Shown piece after piece: positions 44,501 to 53,474 of a DNA stretch of 64,000 bases. This DNA is from Saccopteryx bilineata (taxonomy: Eukaryota > Chordata > Mammalia > Chiroptera > Emballonuridae). The number at the start of each line of letters is the position of its first letter. The first letter of the stretch is position 1. The notes beneath the pieces are model-generated. The model worked only from the letters and a program-made list of their open reading frames with translations. It made no database searches and was not told the DNA's origin. Where the stretch lies: assembly GCF_036850765.1 (NCBI RefSeq), contig NC_089492.1:296307090-296371089 (forward strand), in the 5' to 3' direction. The position numbers and the translations under genes were made by a program.

Positions 44501-47500
44501 CTACCACTGAGCCAACCGGCCAGGGCCAATAGCTCTTTATTTTAACAATACAAGTTACTAACACACAGGAAGAATTGTAGAGGGGGAAACTGAGTCACAG
44601 AGGTGCTCTGTGATTGGCCGAGCTCAGACAGCTGCCCAGGCTAGAGGCTGGGGTTGGAACCCTGATCTGACAGGCTTTCCTGATGATTGGGCTATGCCCC
44701 TCCCCCCAAATACAGAGCAATGCAGAGGGGCTGTTTATTAGGTGCTAGGTGACCAATTTGCCATTTCCATTGATCTTTTGGGAGTGTTATGGATTCGTTC
44801 ATGTCTCCCCTCAGAAAGATGTATTCTTTGGGGGTCCTCACTCCCAGGAGCTTGGAATGTGACTTTGCATAGAGATGGTGTCTTTACAGAGGTCATCAAG
44901 TGAACCTGAGGTTGTTAGGTGGGTCCTGACGCAATCTGACTGGTGTCCTTCGAAGAAGGGGAGATTAGGATCCAGACACACAGAGGAACAACCGTGTGAG
45001 GACACAGGAACAAGACAGCTGTCGACAAGCCGAGGAGAGGTGCAGGGAAGTGATCTCCCTCATGGTCTTAGAGGAAACCAGCCCTGTGACACCTTCCAGC
45101 CTCCGGGACATGCATTTCTGTTGCTCAAGCTGCCCCGTGCGTGGCCAGGAGCCTGAGCTCAGGCTGCGGCAGGGCTGCAGGGGTCGAAGCCTTCCTCACT
45201 GCCCCAGCTTCTGGTGCAGGTCGTCCATCCTGGCGGTCCCTGGCTCATAGCAGCACCCCTCCACTCTGCCTTCGGTATCACACCACAGATTCCCCGTGTG
45301 GGGTGTCTGTGTCTAGACTTCCCTTTTGTAGGAGGACACCAGTCATGTTGGAAGAGGGCCCACCTGATGACCTCAGGTTTACTTGATAACTTCTGCAAAG
45401 ACTCCGTTTTTGTTTTTGGCAGAGACAGAGAGAGACGGAGAGAGGGACAGATAAGGACAGACATACAGGAAGGGAGAGAGATGAAAAGCATCAATTCTTC
45501 GTTGTAGCACCACCTTAGTTGTTTATTGATTGCTTTCTCATATGTGCCTTGATGGCAGGCTACAGCAGAGCGAGTGACCCCTTGCTCAAGCCAGTGACCT
45601 TGGGCTCAAGCCAGCGACCTTTGGGCTCAAGCCAGCGACCTTTGGGCTCAAGCCAGCAACCTTGGGCTCAAGCCAGCGACTTTTGGGCTCAAGCCAGAGA
45701 CCATGGGGTCATGTCTATGATCCCATGCTTAAGCCAGTGACCCTGCACTCAAGCTGGTGAGCTTACACTCAAGCTGGCAACCTCGGGATTTCAAACCTGG
45801 GTCCTCTGCGTCCCAGTCTGACACTCTATCCACTGCACCACTGCCTGGTCAGGCATCTTTTTTTTTTTTTTTTAATTAAGTGAGAGATGGGGAGGCAGGG
45901 AGGCAGAGAGACAGACTCTTGTATGTACCCCGATCCAACCATCAAAGCCCCCAACAGGGCGATGCTCTGCTCATCTGGGGCCACTGCTCCCATTACTCAG
46001 CAACTGAGCTATTTCAGCGCCAGAGGCAAGGATATATAGCCATCCTCAGCACCCGGGGCCAACTTTGCTTGAACTATTTGAGCCATGGCTGTAGGAGAGG
46101 GAGAGGGAGAGAGAGCAAAAGAGAGAGGAGGAGGAAAGGGAGGGGTGGAGAAGCAGATGGTCACTTCCTCTGTGTGTCCTGACTGGGAATTGAACCTGGG
46201 ACTTCCACACCCAGGGCTGATGCTCTACTGCTGAGCCAACTGGCTAGAGCTGAGACTCCATTTTTAAAGAAAGGTCATGCTTGGCCCTGGCCAGTTGGCA
46301 CAGTGGTAGAGCGTCGGCCTGGCATGCAGGAGTCCCGGGTTCGATTCCTGGCCAGGGCACACAGGAGAAGCGCCCCTCTGCTTCTCCACCCCTCCCCCTC
46401 TCCTTCCTCTCTATCTCTCTCTTCCCCTCCTGCAGCCAAGGCTCCATTGGAGCAAAGATGGCCCGGGCGCTGAAGATGGCTCTGTGGCCTCTGCCTCAGG
46501 CGCTAGAATGGCTCTGGTTGTGACAGAGGAACACCCCAGATGGGCAGAGCATCGCCCCCTGGTGGGCGTGCCGGGTGGATCCCGGTCGGGCGCATGCGGG
46601 AGTCTGTCTGACTGCCTCCCCGTTGCCGGCTTCAGAAAAAAAAAAAGAAAAAGAAAGATCATGTTCACAAGCCTCAGGTGGATGTGAATGTTTAAGGGAC
46701 ATTGTTCAGTCCAGCATGGGCATGGAGCTGACATGTCTACCCTGACCCCTGTCTTTCAGAGGAGGAGAGTGTGCACATCCTGATCAACAACGCGGCTGTG
46801 ATGCGGTGCCCACACTGGACAACCGAGGACGGCTTCGAGATGCAGCTGGGCGTTAACCACCTGGGTGAGGCCACTGGCTGTGTGCTGTGGGGATCTGCGA
46901 GGGACCTGACGGGGGTCCCTAGTGGGTCAGACACAGGCTCTGGGAGGGGGTGGCCTCCTCCCTCTCCATGTTGACCGGTGGCCCTTCATGGGTCACCCGG
47001 CTGCTCAGGGAGTTGCCTGTTCCTTGTTGAGTGCTCGGAAAGTCTTCAGGGTCCTCCATCAGTCTCTCAATCTTTTATCCCTTTGTCTGTCCTTCAGTCT
47101 CAGTCTGTCCTTTAGTCACTCTGTCAGTTTATGTGTTATCACCCTGACACTACCTGGGGTTCTGTTAGTAAGGCCATGGGACATTTGGGCACATTGGTTC
47201 AGGGCCCATCCTAATGACCTTACTTTTACTTAATTTTTTTTGTAAAGACCCTGTCTCCAAATAAGGTCACATCCTGAGGTTCTGGAGGGTACGACTTCAA
47301 CGTATTGTTTGGGGGGGAGTGGGGAGAGGCAACTCAACCCTTAACACACATTACTATCATTCATGCCCAATTGGTGAGGACTCAGTCACATGACTAGATC
47401 TAGTTGCAAAGGAGTCTGGGAAAGGTAGTCTTTCACTGGGCTGTCTTGGGTACAGCTAAAAATATTTTTTTTTCTTTTTTATTTTTACAGAGACAGAGAA

Positions 47501-50500
47501 TCAGAGAGAGGGATAGATAGGGACAGACAGGAACAGAGAGAGATGAGAAGCATCAATCATTAGTTTTTTGTTGCGACACCTTAGTTGTTCATTGATTGCT
47601 TTCTCATACGTGCCTTGACCGTGAGCCTTCAGCAGACTGATTAACCCCTTGCTCGAGCCAGAGACCTTGGGTCCAAGCTGCTGAGCTTTTGCTCAAACCA
47701 GATGAGCCCGTGCTCAAGCTGGCGACCTCGGGGTCTCAAACCTGGGTCTTCCGCATCCCAGTCCGACGCTCTATCCACTACGCTACCTACCGCCTGGTCA
47801 GGCCAGCTAAAAATTTTATTACTGGAGAAGTGGAGAGCCCTGGCTGGGTAGCTTCATTGGTTAGAGCCTCCTCCAGATATGCCAAGGTTGCAAGTTCAAT
47901 TCCCAGTCAGGACATATACAAGAATTAACCAATGAATGCATTAATAAGTGGAATAAGAAATCAATGTTTTTTTTTTCTATCTTTAAAGTCAATAAAAAAG
48001 AAAAAAAAGAGAACCAACCAATGAATGTATGAGTAAGTGGAACAAAAAGATTGATGTTTCTCTTTCTTTCATTTCCTCTCTTTCTCTAAAAATAAAAGAA
48101 GTGGAGAAAAAATTTTGGTAGTCAGAAGGCAGTCTCTTCTCAGCTGACCTCATAGGACTTGACATTTGAGGCTGGATAATTCCTTGTGGGGACTGTCCTA
48201 TGTGTCACGGGGTGTTGAGCAGTATTCTTGGCTTCCATCCACTAGATGGCAGCAGGGTCCCTATTCTCTGCAGTTGTGACAATCAAAATTGTCTCCCAGA
48301 TAATTGCCAAATGTCCCCTGGGAGGCCATATTGCTTCCTGCTAAGAACCATGAGTTACTGGAAGGGTGAGATAAAGTAATGTTCTCAGCATGCTTCTAGG
48401 CACATGGTAAGAGGTTAAGGACCGTTATCTTTTTGTCATCTTTCATCCAGGTCACTTTCTTCTGACAAACTTACTGCTGGACAAGCTGAAGGCCTCAGCC
48501 CCTTCACGGATCATCAACCTCTCATCCTTAGCCCACATTGCTGGGCACATCGACTTTGATGACCTGAACTGGGAGAAGAGGAAGTATGACACTAAAGCAG
48601 CGTACTGCCAGAGTAAGCTGGCTGTTGTACTCTTCACCAAGGAGCTGAGCCGGCAGCTGCAAGGTGCTTGTGTGTGACATCCCTTTTCCTTTAGCTCAGA
48701 ACCTGGAACAGTCCTACTGTGACCTTGGGTGGATGGGAGGTCAAGCATTGGTTCTAGGACAGCGTAAGCAAATGCATGACGCATATACTACCAGGCTTCC
48801 TGTGGTGCCTAAAGCAGCAATCACTCATCAATCACATATCACCAGGCTCCCTGCTGGTGCCTGAAGCAGACATCACTAATTAATCACATATCACCAGGCT
48901 CTATGCTGCTCCTAAAGCAGACATCACTAATCAATCACATACCACCAGGCTCCCTGCTGGTGCCTGAAGCAAACATCACTAAACAACCACACACTACCAG
49001 GCTCCCTTATGGTGCCTGAGGCAGACATCACTAATTAATCACATATCACCAGGATCCATGCTGCTCTTAAAGCAGACATCACTAATCAATCACTGCTGGT
49101 GCCTGAAAGCAGACAGCACTAATCAATCATGTCTTCTTTCCTACTCATCCAGGTTCTCTAAGCCAAGGGACATTTGGTAATATCTGGAGACACTTCTGGC
49201 TGTCACTTTGGGGGTGGGTGTTGCTACTGGCATCTAGTGGACAAAAGCCAGGGATAATGCTCGACACCTCCGGTGCATGGGTTAGAGAATAATTGGCTCT
49301 CATTGTCCATAGTGCTAACACTGAAAAGTCTGCCGTTTGCCCTTGCTTCTCATAGAAGGTGCATGGACCAGCAGTGTTAGCTCACCTGGGAGCTTGTCAG
49401 ACCCCACCCTGACCTACTGCTTCAGACCCTCTGGGGGTGGGCTCAGCAGTCTGGGTTTCTCAAGCTCTCCACGTGATTTTGACACACACTCGGGTTGAGA
49501 GGCTCTGCTCTGGGTGGCCATATGACAGACCTGCCTTGGAAGATCAAACCACCTGGCATGGATGGTTCAGAGCTAGAGGGTGTTGTGGGTTCAAGGGCAG
49601 GAAACAGGGGAGCCCCAGAGCTCAGGGTGGACAGCATCAGGCTTCCTGGTAGGGAGTGAGTCTAGCATCTGTCTGCCCCTCACCTCACCCCCTATTCTCT
49701 TCTCCTGCCAGGCACGGGTGTGACTGTCAACGCTCTGCACCCTGGTGTGGCCAGGACAGAGCTGGGTAGACATACAGGCATGCATAATTCTGCCTTCTCC
49801 AGCTTCACACTTGGTAAGTCTCCTCCTGGCCCAGGGTCCCCTCACTGAACCCCTGTCCTCCCAGCTTGGGGTCTGGGCACCTCTTTCAGTGTATTAGTCA
49901 GGACCAGTGGGATGTGTGTGTGTGTGTGTGTGTGTGTGTATTTAGAAGAATTTTTTTGTGTGTGACAGAGACAGAGAAAAGGACAGATAGAGACAGACCT
50001 ACAGGAAGGGAGAGAGATGAGAAACATCAATTCTTGGTTGTAGCTCCTTAGTTGTTCATTGATTGCTTTCTCATATGTGCCTTGACCGGGGGTGGGGGGG
50101 GCTACAGCAGACTGAGTGACCCCTTGCTCAAGCCAGCGACCTTGGGCTCACACTGGTGAGCCTTGCTCGAACCAGATGAGCCTGCGCTCAAGCTAGTGAC
50201 CTTGGGGTCTCAAACCTGGGTCCTCCGCGTCCCAGTCTGACGCTCTATCCACTGTGCCAATGCCCGGTCAGGCTAGAAGGATTCTTTTAAAAGATTTTAT
50301 TTATTGATTTTACAGCGAGAAGTGGGGGAGGGTGAGAAGTATCAAGTCATAGTTGCTTCACTTTAGTTGTTTATTGATTGCTTGTAGTATGTGCCTTGAT
50401 TGGGCAAGCCCAGGGTTTCTAACCGGTGACCTCAGCATTCTATGTCAGTGCTCTATCCACTGCGCCACCACAGGCCAGGCTTAGAAGTCTTTATTAGGAG

Positions 50501-52522
50501 AAACTGGCTCACAATTTATGGAGGCTGAGATGTCCCACAATCTGCTCATCTCTGGTCACGCCCTCCCAGACAGACACACTCAGAAATAAGGTTTGGCCAG
50601 CTCTCTGGTTGTCTGTCAGCCCAGTCAGGTTGACATGAAGTTAACATCACACTCAGAGACTGTCTCCGGGAACTTGCTCTGCTCCCTCCCCTTTATCATT
50701 CATGGTACCAAGAACAAGTCACTTTTCTATGTGGAGCTGGCCTGCCATCCTCAGTATAGCCCCAGGATACAGCCCAGAGCCTGGGTGACTGATGGGAAAC
50801 CCACATCTCAGAATGGGGGGGCTCAGCCCTGGCCAGCTAGCTCAGCGGTAGAGCATGGGCCTGGTGTGTGGAGGTCCTGGGTTCGAGTCCCAGCGAGGTC
50901 ACACAGGAGAAGCGCCCATCTGCTTCTCCACCCTTCCCCCTCTCCTTTCTCTCTGTCTCTCTCTTCCCCTCCTGCAGCCAAGGCTCCACTGGAGCAAAGT
51001 TGGCCCCGGGTGCTGAGGATGGCTCCATGGCCTCCGCCTCAGGCACTAGAATGGCTCCGGTTGCAACAGAGCAACACCCCAGATGGGCAGAGCATCACCC
51101 CCTGGTTGGCATGCTGGGTGGATCCAGGTTGGGGGCATGTAGGAGTCTGTCTCCTTGCCTCCCTGCTTCTGACCTCAGAAAAATACCAAATAAATAAATA
51201 AAAAGAAAGGCGGGGCTCTAGAGCCAACTCCTGGTGTCCCACCCACCTCAGCTTCACTGAAACCTCACTGTGCCACCCAGGGGAGTGACTCCACTTCTCT
51301 GAGACTCCGTGTCCTCATGCAGAGGGAGAGACAGAATAGTCCTGTGTCACTGTTACTCAGAGGGTTAGACGGGACCCCCCATAAAAGGGCCGGCACGGTG
51401 TCTGGCCCAGATGTAAGTAGAATAAATAATTAGAACTTATCTAGCATTTGTAATCGTGGAAAACATTTAGTGAGTGGGTGCCAGGTGTAGGATCTCAAGC
51501 TGAGGCTGGCACTGGAAAAAGTTATTTTAAGGCAAGATGGAATAGTGGGCGGGCGGGGGGGAGTTGGGGCTGATGGAAAAGAGGCAGAGCTTTGACTCAC
51601 CTGTGGAAGCACAGTGGATAAAGTATCAACCTGGAATGCTGAGGTTGTCGATTCAAAACCCTGGGCTTGCCTGGTCAAGGCACACACGAGAAGCAACTAC
51701 TATGAATGGATGCTTCCTGCTACTTACCACGCCCCCCTCTCTCCTCTCTCTCTAAACAAACAAACAAGCAAAGAAAAAAAAACTCTGACTGGTGGTGGCA
51801 CAGTGAATAGAGCATTGACCTGGGATGTTGAGGACCCAGATTTGAAATCCCAAGGTTGCCGGCTTAAGTGTGGGCTCATAAACATGACCCCATGGTCGCT
51901 GGCTTGAAGCCCAAGGTCACGGACTTGAGCAAGAGGTCATTGGCTCAGCTGAAGCCCTCTGATCAAGGCACATATGAGAAAGCAATCAATGAACAACTAA
52001 GTTGTTGCTTCAATGAACAACTATGAGTTGATGCTTCTCATCCCTCTTCTGCCTGTTGTGCATGCTCACTCTCTAAAAAAAAAAAAAAAGCTATTTGCCC
52101 GGGAAAATCCAGGGGGGCTTCCTGGGAGAAGTGGCTTTTGGACTTGTCTCTGCTAGGCAGGGTGGAGGGAACCACAGGAGCAAAAGCTTGGAGGAGGGCT
52201 CTGTGGGGCTCTAGACCAGCCTCAGTGGGCCTGTGTCCTGGGGTGGAGAAGGGCTTGCTGTATCCTCCTCTCTGAATGTGTGTGGACTGACTGCTCCCTG
52301 GGCCTGACTGCAGGGCCCATCTTCTGGCTGTTGGTCAAGAGCCCCCAGCTGGCGGCCCAGCCCAGCACCTACCTGGCAGTGGCCGAGGAACTGGCGGATG
52401 TTTCTGGAAAGTACTTCGATGGACTCAAAGAGAAGGCTCCAGCCCCAGAGGCTGAGGACGAGGAAGTCGCCAGGAGGCTTTGGGCTGAAAGTGCCCGCCT
52501 TGTGGGCTTGAAGGTGTCCTAG
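33166..52522 (+). CDS. RDH13: RDH13, mitochondrial retinol dehydrogenase, complete CDS (7 exons)
   Basis: Short-chain dehydrogenase/reductase. The family enzyme is an NADPH-preferring retinaldehyde reductase on the mitochondrial inner membrane. Coding exons: 33166-33230, 37202-37320, 41757-41912, 46760-46864, 48451-48663, 49712-49813, 52314-52522. Total 969 nt, 322 aa; phases agree at every junction and all introns are GT-AG. Residues 4-22 form a hydrophobic N-terminal segment. The cofactor motif TGANTGIG lies at 44-51. The usual NNAG motif reads NNAA (123-126). The catalytic Ser is near 174 (NLSSLAH), and YCQSK (Tyr200, Lys204) is the active-site pair. [15 protein letters not shown] follows in exon 6. 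The C terminus (GLKVS) is about nine residues shorter than human. Human order and strand relation to EPS8L1 are kept. Confidence 0.96.
33903..34060 (+). mobile_element. SINE family D in RDH13 intron 1
   Basis: Head GGCCTGGCCTGGGTAGTTGA, diverged B box. Confidence 0.8.
34325..34514 (-). mobile_element. SINE family D in RDH13 intron 1
   Basis: Antisense copy ending CTGGGCCAGGGC. Confidence 0.85.
34558..34905 (+). mobile_element. SINE family C in RDH13 intron 1
   Basis: Full-length sense copy; target duplication CTACTCTCTGTA on both sides. Confidence 0.93.
35095..35588 (-). mobile_element. SINE D with nested SINE C, RDH13 intron 1
   Basis: Antisense D is split by an antisense C at 35171-35488; GAGCTATT is repeated at the borders. 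Confidence 0.88.
35605..35812 (-). mobile_element. SINE family B in RDH13 intron 1
   Basis: Antisense copy; duplication GGCCTATTTATTTTTA. Confidence 0.92.
35880..36005 (-). mobile_element. Ancient L1M scrap
   Basis: GACATTTGGTTGTTTCCAAT is L1M antisense wording; short and degenerate. Confidence 0.4.
36308..36566 (-). mobile_element. SINE family D with (AAAG)n expansion
   Basis: Antisense copy whose purine-rich part has expanded to an AAAG microsatellite at about 36381-36431. Confidence 0.87.
36626..36986 (-). mobile_element. SINE family A in RDH13 intron 1
   Basis: Antisense copy with an excellent CTCF-like core TCCACTAGGGGGCGAT at 36703-36718. Confidence 0.9.
37430..37575 (+). mobile_element. 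SINE family D in RDH13 intron 2
   Basis: Head GAGCCCTGGCTGGATCGCTC with a diverged B box. Confidence 0.78.
37576..37735 (+). mobile_element. L1 3'UTR fragment
   Basis: CACTATGCTGTACACCTGAA ... TTGTAATTGAAAAATAAA is the 3' end wording of a laurasiatherian L1. Confidence 0.6.
37825..38013 (-). mobile_element. SINE family D in RDH13 intron 2
   Basis: Antisense copy ending ACCCAGCCAGAGCC. Confidence 0.85.
38257..38592 (-). mobile_element. SINE family C in RDH13 intron 2
   Basis: Antisense full-length copy; duplication TGGTTAGGC. Confidence 0.92.
38785..39170 (-). mobile_element. SINE family A, diverged
   Basis: Antisense copy preceded by a TTCC-rich tract (38710-38780); head ends AACTGGCCAGGGCT. 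Confidence 0.85.
39660..39824 (-). mobile_element. Ancient L1M 3' fragment, part 1
   Basis: Antisense wording ATATTCAGTCATGTAACCAT and CATTTTCATTACCCCAAAA. Resumes after the SINE and again at about 40745-41070. Confidence 0.7.
39825..40194 (+). mobile_element. SINE A-related variant
   Basis: Head GGTCCTGGCTGGTGGCTCAG, then a second tRNA-like stretch with TTGATTGGTTAGAGCTTGGC; ends in (AAAC)n. Differs from the standard A body, perhaps an older subfamily. Confidence 0.75.
40222..40735 (-). mobile_element. Possible solitary LTR
   Basis: Insert of about 500 bp that splits an L1M. On the minus strand it has an AATAAA near its middle. No internal retroviral sequence; borders uncertain. Confidence 0.3.
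40745..41075 (-). mobile_element. Ancient L1M fragment, part 2
   Basis: GCTGAATAATATTCCGCTGT ... GGTACATACATACCTAGGAG in antisense. Confidence 0.75.
41095..41503 (-). mobile_element. SINE family C, long form
   Basis: Antisense copy with extra internal CAAGCCAGTGACC repeats; ends CACCTCCTGGTCAGGC. Confidence 0.9.
41527..41722 (-). mobile_element. SINE family B next to RDH13 exon 3
   Basis: Antisense copy ending CACCACAAGTCAGGC, with AATAAATTTTTTTTT duplicated on both sides. Its right edge is 34 bases from the exon 3 start. Confidence 0.93.
42044..42374. mobile_element. hAT MITE (OposCharlie-like), 331 bp
   Basis: Inverted ends CAGGGGTCCCCAAACT ... AGTTTGGGGACCCCTG with an exact 8-bp duplication CTTTATAG (42036-42043, 42375-42382). 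No coding capacity. In RDH13 intron 3. Confidence 0.92.
43105..43300 (+). repeat. (CCTT/CTTCC)n pyrimidine tract
   Basis: About 200 bases of nearly pure pyrimidine low-complexity sequence. Confidence 0.9.
43305..43639 (-). mobile_element. SINE family A in RDH13 intron 3
   Basis: Antisense copy ending CCGGCCAGGGCC; its tail abuts the pyrimidine tract. Confidence 0.88.
43640..43750 (+). repeat. Short imperfect tandem repeat
   Basis: Three copies of a TCTTTATTCTTTTCTTGGGG-like unit followed by CCACACTG. Confidence 0.6.
44132..44526 (-). mobile_element. SINE family A, young duplicated subfamily
   Basis: Antisense copy with AATAGCTCTTTATTT duplicated. Two CTCF-like cores at about 44223-44234 and 44243-44256. 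Confidence 0.93.
44785..45130. mobile_element. Ancient interspersed repeat, class not assigned
   Basis: Wording such as TGACTGGTGTCCTTCGAAGA and GAGGACACAGGAACAAGACA recurs in old mammalian repeats. The 55740-55880 stretch looks related. Confidence 0.4.
45405..45853 (-). mobile_element. SINE family C, long form
   Basis: Antisense copy with five or more CAAGCCAGCGACCTTTGGGC-type internal repeats. Confidence 0.9.
45858..46250 (-). mobile_element. SINE family A in RDH13 intron 3
   Basis: Antisense copy next to the C element. GACTCC(G/A)TTTTT lies on both outer sides of the pair. Confidence 0.88.
46283..46657 (+). mobile_element. SINE family A in RDH13 intron 3
   Basis: Full-length sense copy; duplication AAAGAAAG(G/A)TCATG; CTCF-like core reversed at 46553-46566. 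Ends about 100 bases before exon 4. Confidence 0.93.
47467..47803 (-). mobile_element. SINE family C in RDH13 intron 4
   Basis: Antisense full-length copy; duplication CAGCTAAAAAT. Confidence 0.93.
47834..48105 (+). mobile_element. SINE family D with duplicated 3' half
   Basis: Head GAGCCCTGGCTGGGTAGCTT. The block ACCAATGAATGCATTAATAA...CAATGTTT appears twice (47927 and about 48014). AAGTGGAGA is duplicated outside the whole unit. Confidence 0.8.
48160..48355. mobile_element. MER5-like hAT relic
   Basis: CTTGGCTTCCATCCACTAGATGGC ... GCCAAATGTCCCCTGGGAGG is MER5A-type text (quoted in parts). Contains the CTCF-like core CCACTAGATGGCAG near 48239-48252. Confidence 0.65.
48790..49131 (+). repeat. 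52-bp minisatellite in RDH13 intron 5
   Basis: About seven units of 51-52 bp starting ACCAGGCTCCCTGCTGGTGC (starts 48790, 48841, 48893, 48944, 48996, 49048, then a shortened last unit). Two unit types (TGCTGGTGCCTGAAGC and TGCTGCTCCTAAAGC) partly alternate. Confidence 0.92.
49155..49310. mobile_element. MER5-like hAT relic, opposite orientation
   Basis: GGGACATTTGGTAATATCTG ... GCATCTAGTGGACAAAAGCC, the reverse of the element at 48160. Confidence 0.65.
49912..49940 (+). repeat. (TG)n microsatellite
   Basis: About 12 TG units. Confidence 0.9.
49948..50273 (-). mobile_element. SINE family C in RDH13 intron 6
   Basis: Antisense copy ending CAATGCCCGGTCAGGC. Confidence 0.9.
50287..50480 (-). 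mobile_element. SINE family B-like in RDH13 intron 6
   Basis: Antisense copy with head CACCACAGGCCAGGC. Its middle carries TTTATTGATTGCTTGTAGTA, more like family C, so it may be an intermediate. Confidence 0.8.
50825..51208 (+). mobile_element. SINE family A in RDH13 intron 6
   Basis: Full-length sense copy; CTCF-like core has decayed (CCCCCTGGTTGG). Confidence 0.9.
51593..51775 (+). mobile_element. SINE family B in RDH13 intron 6
   Basis: Head CTCACCTGTGGAAGCACAGT, diverged B box, (AAAC)n end. Confidence 0.85.
51783..52090 (+). mobile_element. SINE family C in RDH13 intron 6
   Basis: Sense copy directly after the B element, with poly(A) at 52076-52090. Confidence 0.88.
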
Positions 52523-52647
52523 GGGGTCCTCTGTGTGGGGACAGCCCCTCCTCAGATAACCTGGGAGCAAGCATGAAAACTGGTACAGGGGACGACTCAT
52601 CAAGGATGGAGCCCCAAGCCCAAGGCTGGCTGCCATGTCCACCTCAT

Positions 52648-52800
52648 CCTTTAGGCGGCAGTATTGGCACTAGGAGCCTCAAGATTGAGAGACCTGCCTG
52701 CCATACCGGCAGCAACCTCCAGGCGGCAGCATTGGCCAAGCCTTTAAGATGGACAGCATCTGGTGGCTATACTTGCAGCAACCGCTAGGTGGCAGCATTG
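52648..52800 (+). repeat. Three 67-bp-spaced CTCF-like motifs in RDH13 3'UTR
   Basis: CCTTTAGGCGGCAGT (52648), CCTCCAGGCGGCAGC (52716) and CCGCTAGGTGGCAGC (52782), each in a degenerate repeat with GCAGCATTGG after it and GCAGCAACC before the last two. The third fits the CTCF core best. Confidence 0.65.
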
Positions 52801-53156
52801 CCCTTTTCTCTCTCTCTCCCCACCCCTTTTCTGGCCACAGTGGGTGGACTTTAGGTGGGCACCTGGCCCAGGGGCTGCTACAAGTGTGCCTCCGTTGGGA
52901 TTCTAAAGTGGGAACTGCTGAGGGGGGAGCCTGCTCCCTCTGATGTGGACCGCAGTGGGGGACAGGTTGTCTCAGAGACCCGGGCCAGCTGTAGGTGTCC
53001 CCTGAGAACAGGCTGCCACAGAGCTGACCTGTTTGTTGTCCCCGAGTCACAGCTGGACAGTGTGAGCAATACACCAGCTGCTGTGGACCCAGGAGGCCTG
53101 AGGTCGTGACCTTCCTTTGCCCTGCTGACTCACACTTGCTCTTTAGTAATACTACA

Positions 53157-53162
53157 AATAAA
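53157..53162 (+). terminator. RDH13: RDH13 poly(A) signal AATAAA
   Basis: Canonical signal about 635 bases after the stop codon. Confidence 0.85.
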
Positions 53163-53179
53163 TCTAGCTGAGTCACAGG

Positions 53180-53470
53180 CTATGATTCTTCTCTCCGTGG
53201 ACGGGATAGGGGTGAGGGGGACGTGCGGAGGAGCCGAACAGAAACAACTCATGGATTTCGTCCCTGTGGGAAGCACAGATGCCGGTTACAATAGTCTCAG
53301 ACCCGTAAACCAACCAAACGTGCAGATGTTTAGAAAGGGAAGGGTCCCCTCCCACCTTTCCCACGGCGACAGCTGTTGAAGTCTGGGTGCCTTCGGTGTT
53401 AGAAACGGGGCTGGCGCTCCGCTCAGGCACAGAATGGAGGGCAGGGCCTGGCATGTTTTAATGTTAGAAA
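53180..53470. other. Short intergenic stretch, nothing recognised
   Basis: No exon or repeat identified. Confidence 0.4.
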
Positions 53471-53474
53471 AACT

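Larger units (their letters stand above)
52523..53180 (+). other. RDH13: RDH13 3'UTR
   Basis: From the TAG to just beyond the poly(A) signal. No SINE. It contains a 67-bp repeat at 52648-52800. Confidence 0.8.

Noticed and set aside
48790..49131. Regular repeats resembling a CRISPR array
   Set aside because: Whole 52-bp units repeat without unique spacers, in a mammalian intron; it is a minisatellite.
50593..51201. 202-codon open frame
   Set aside because: Mostly a sense SINE A inside RDH13 intron 6.
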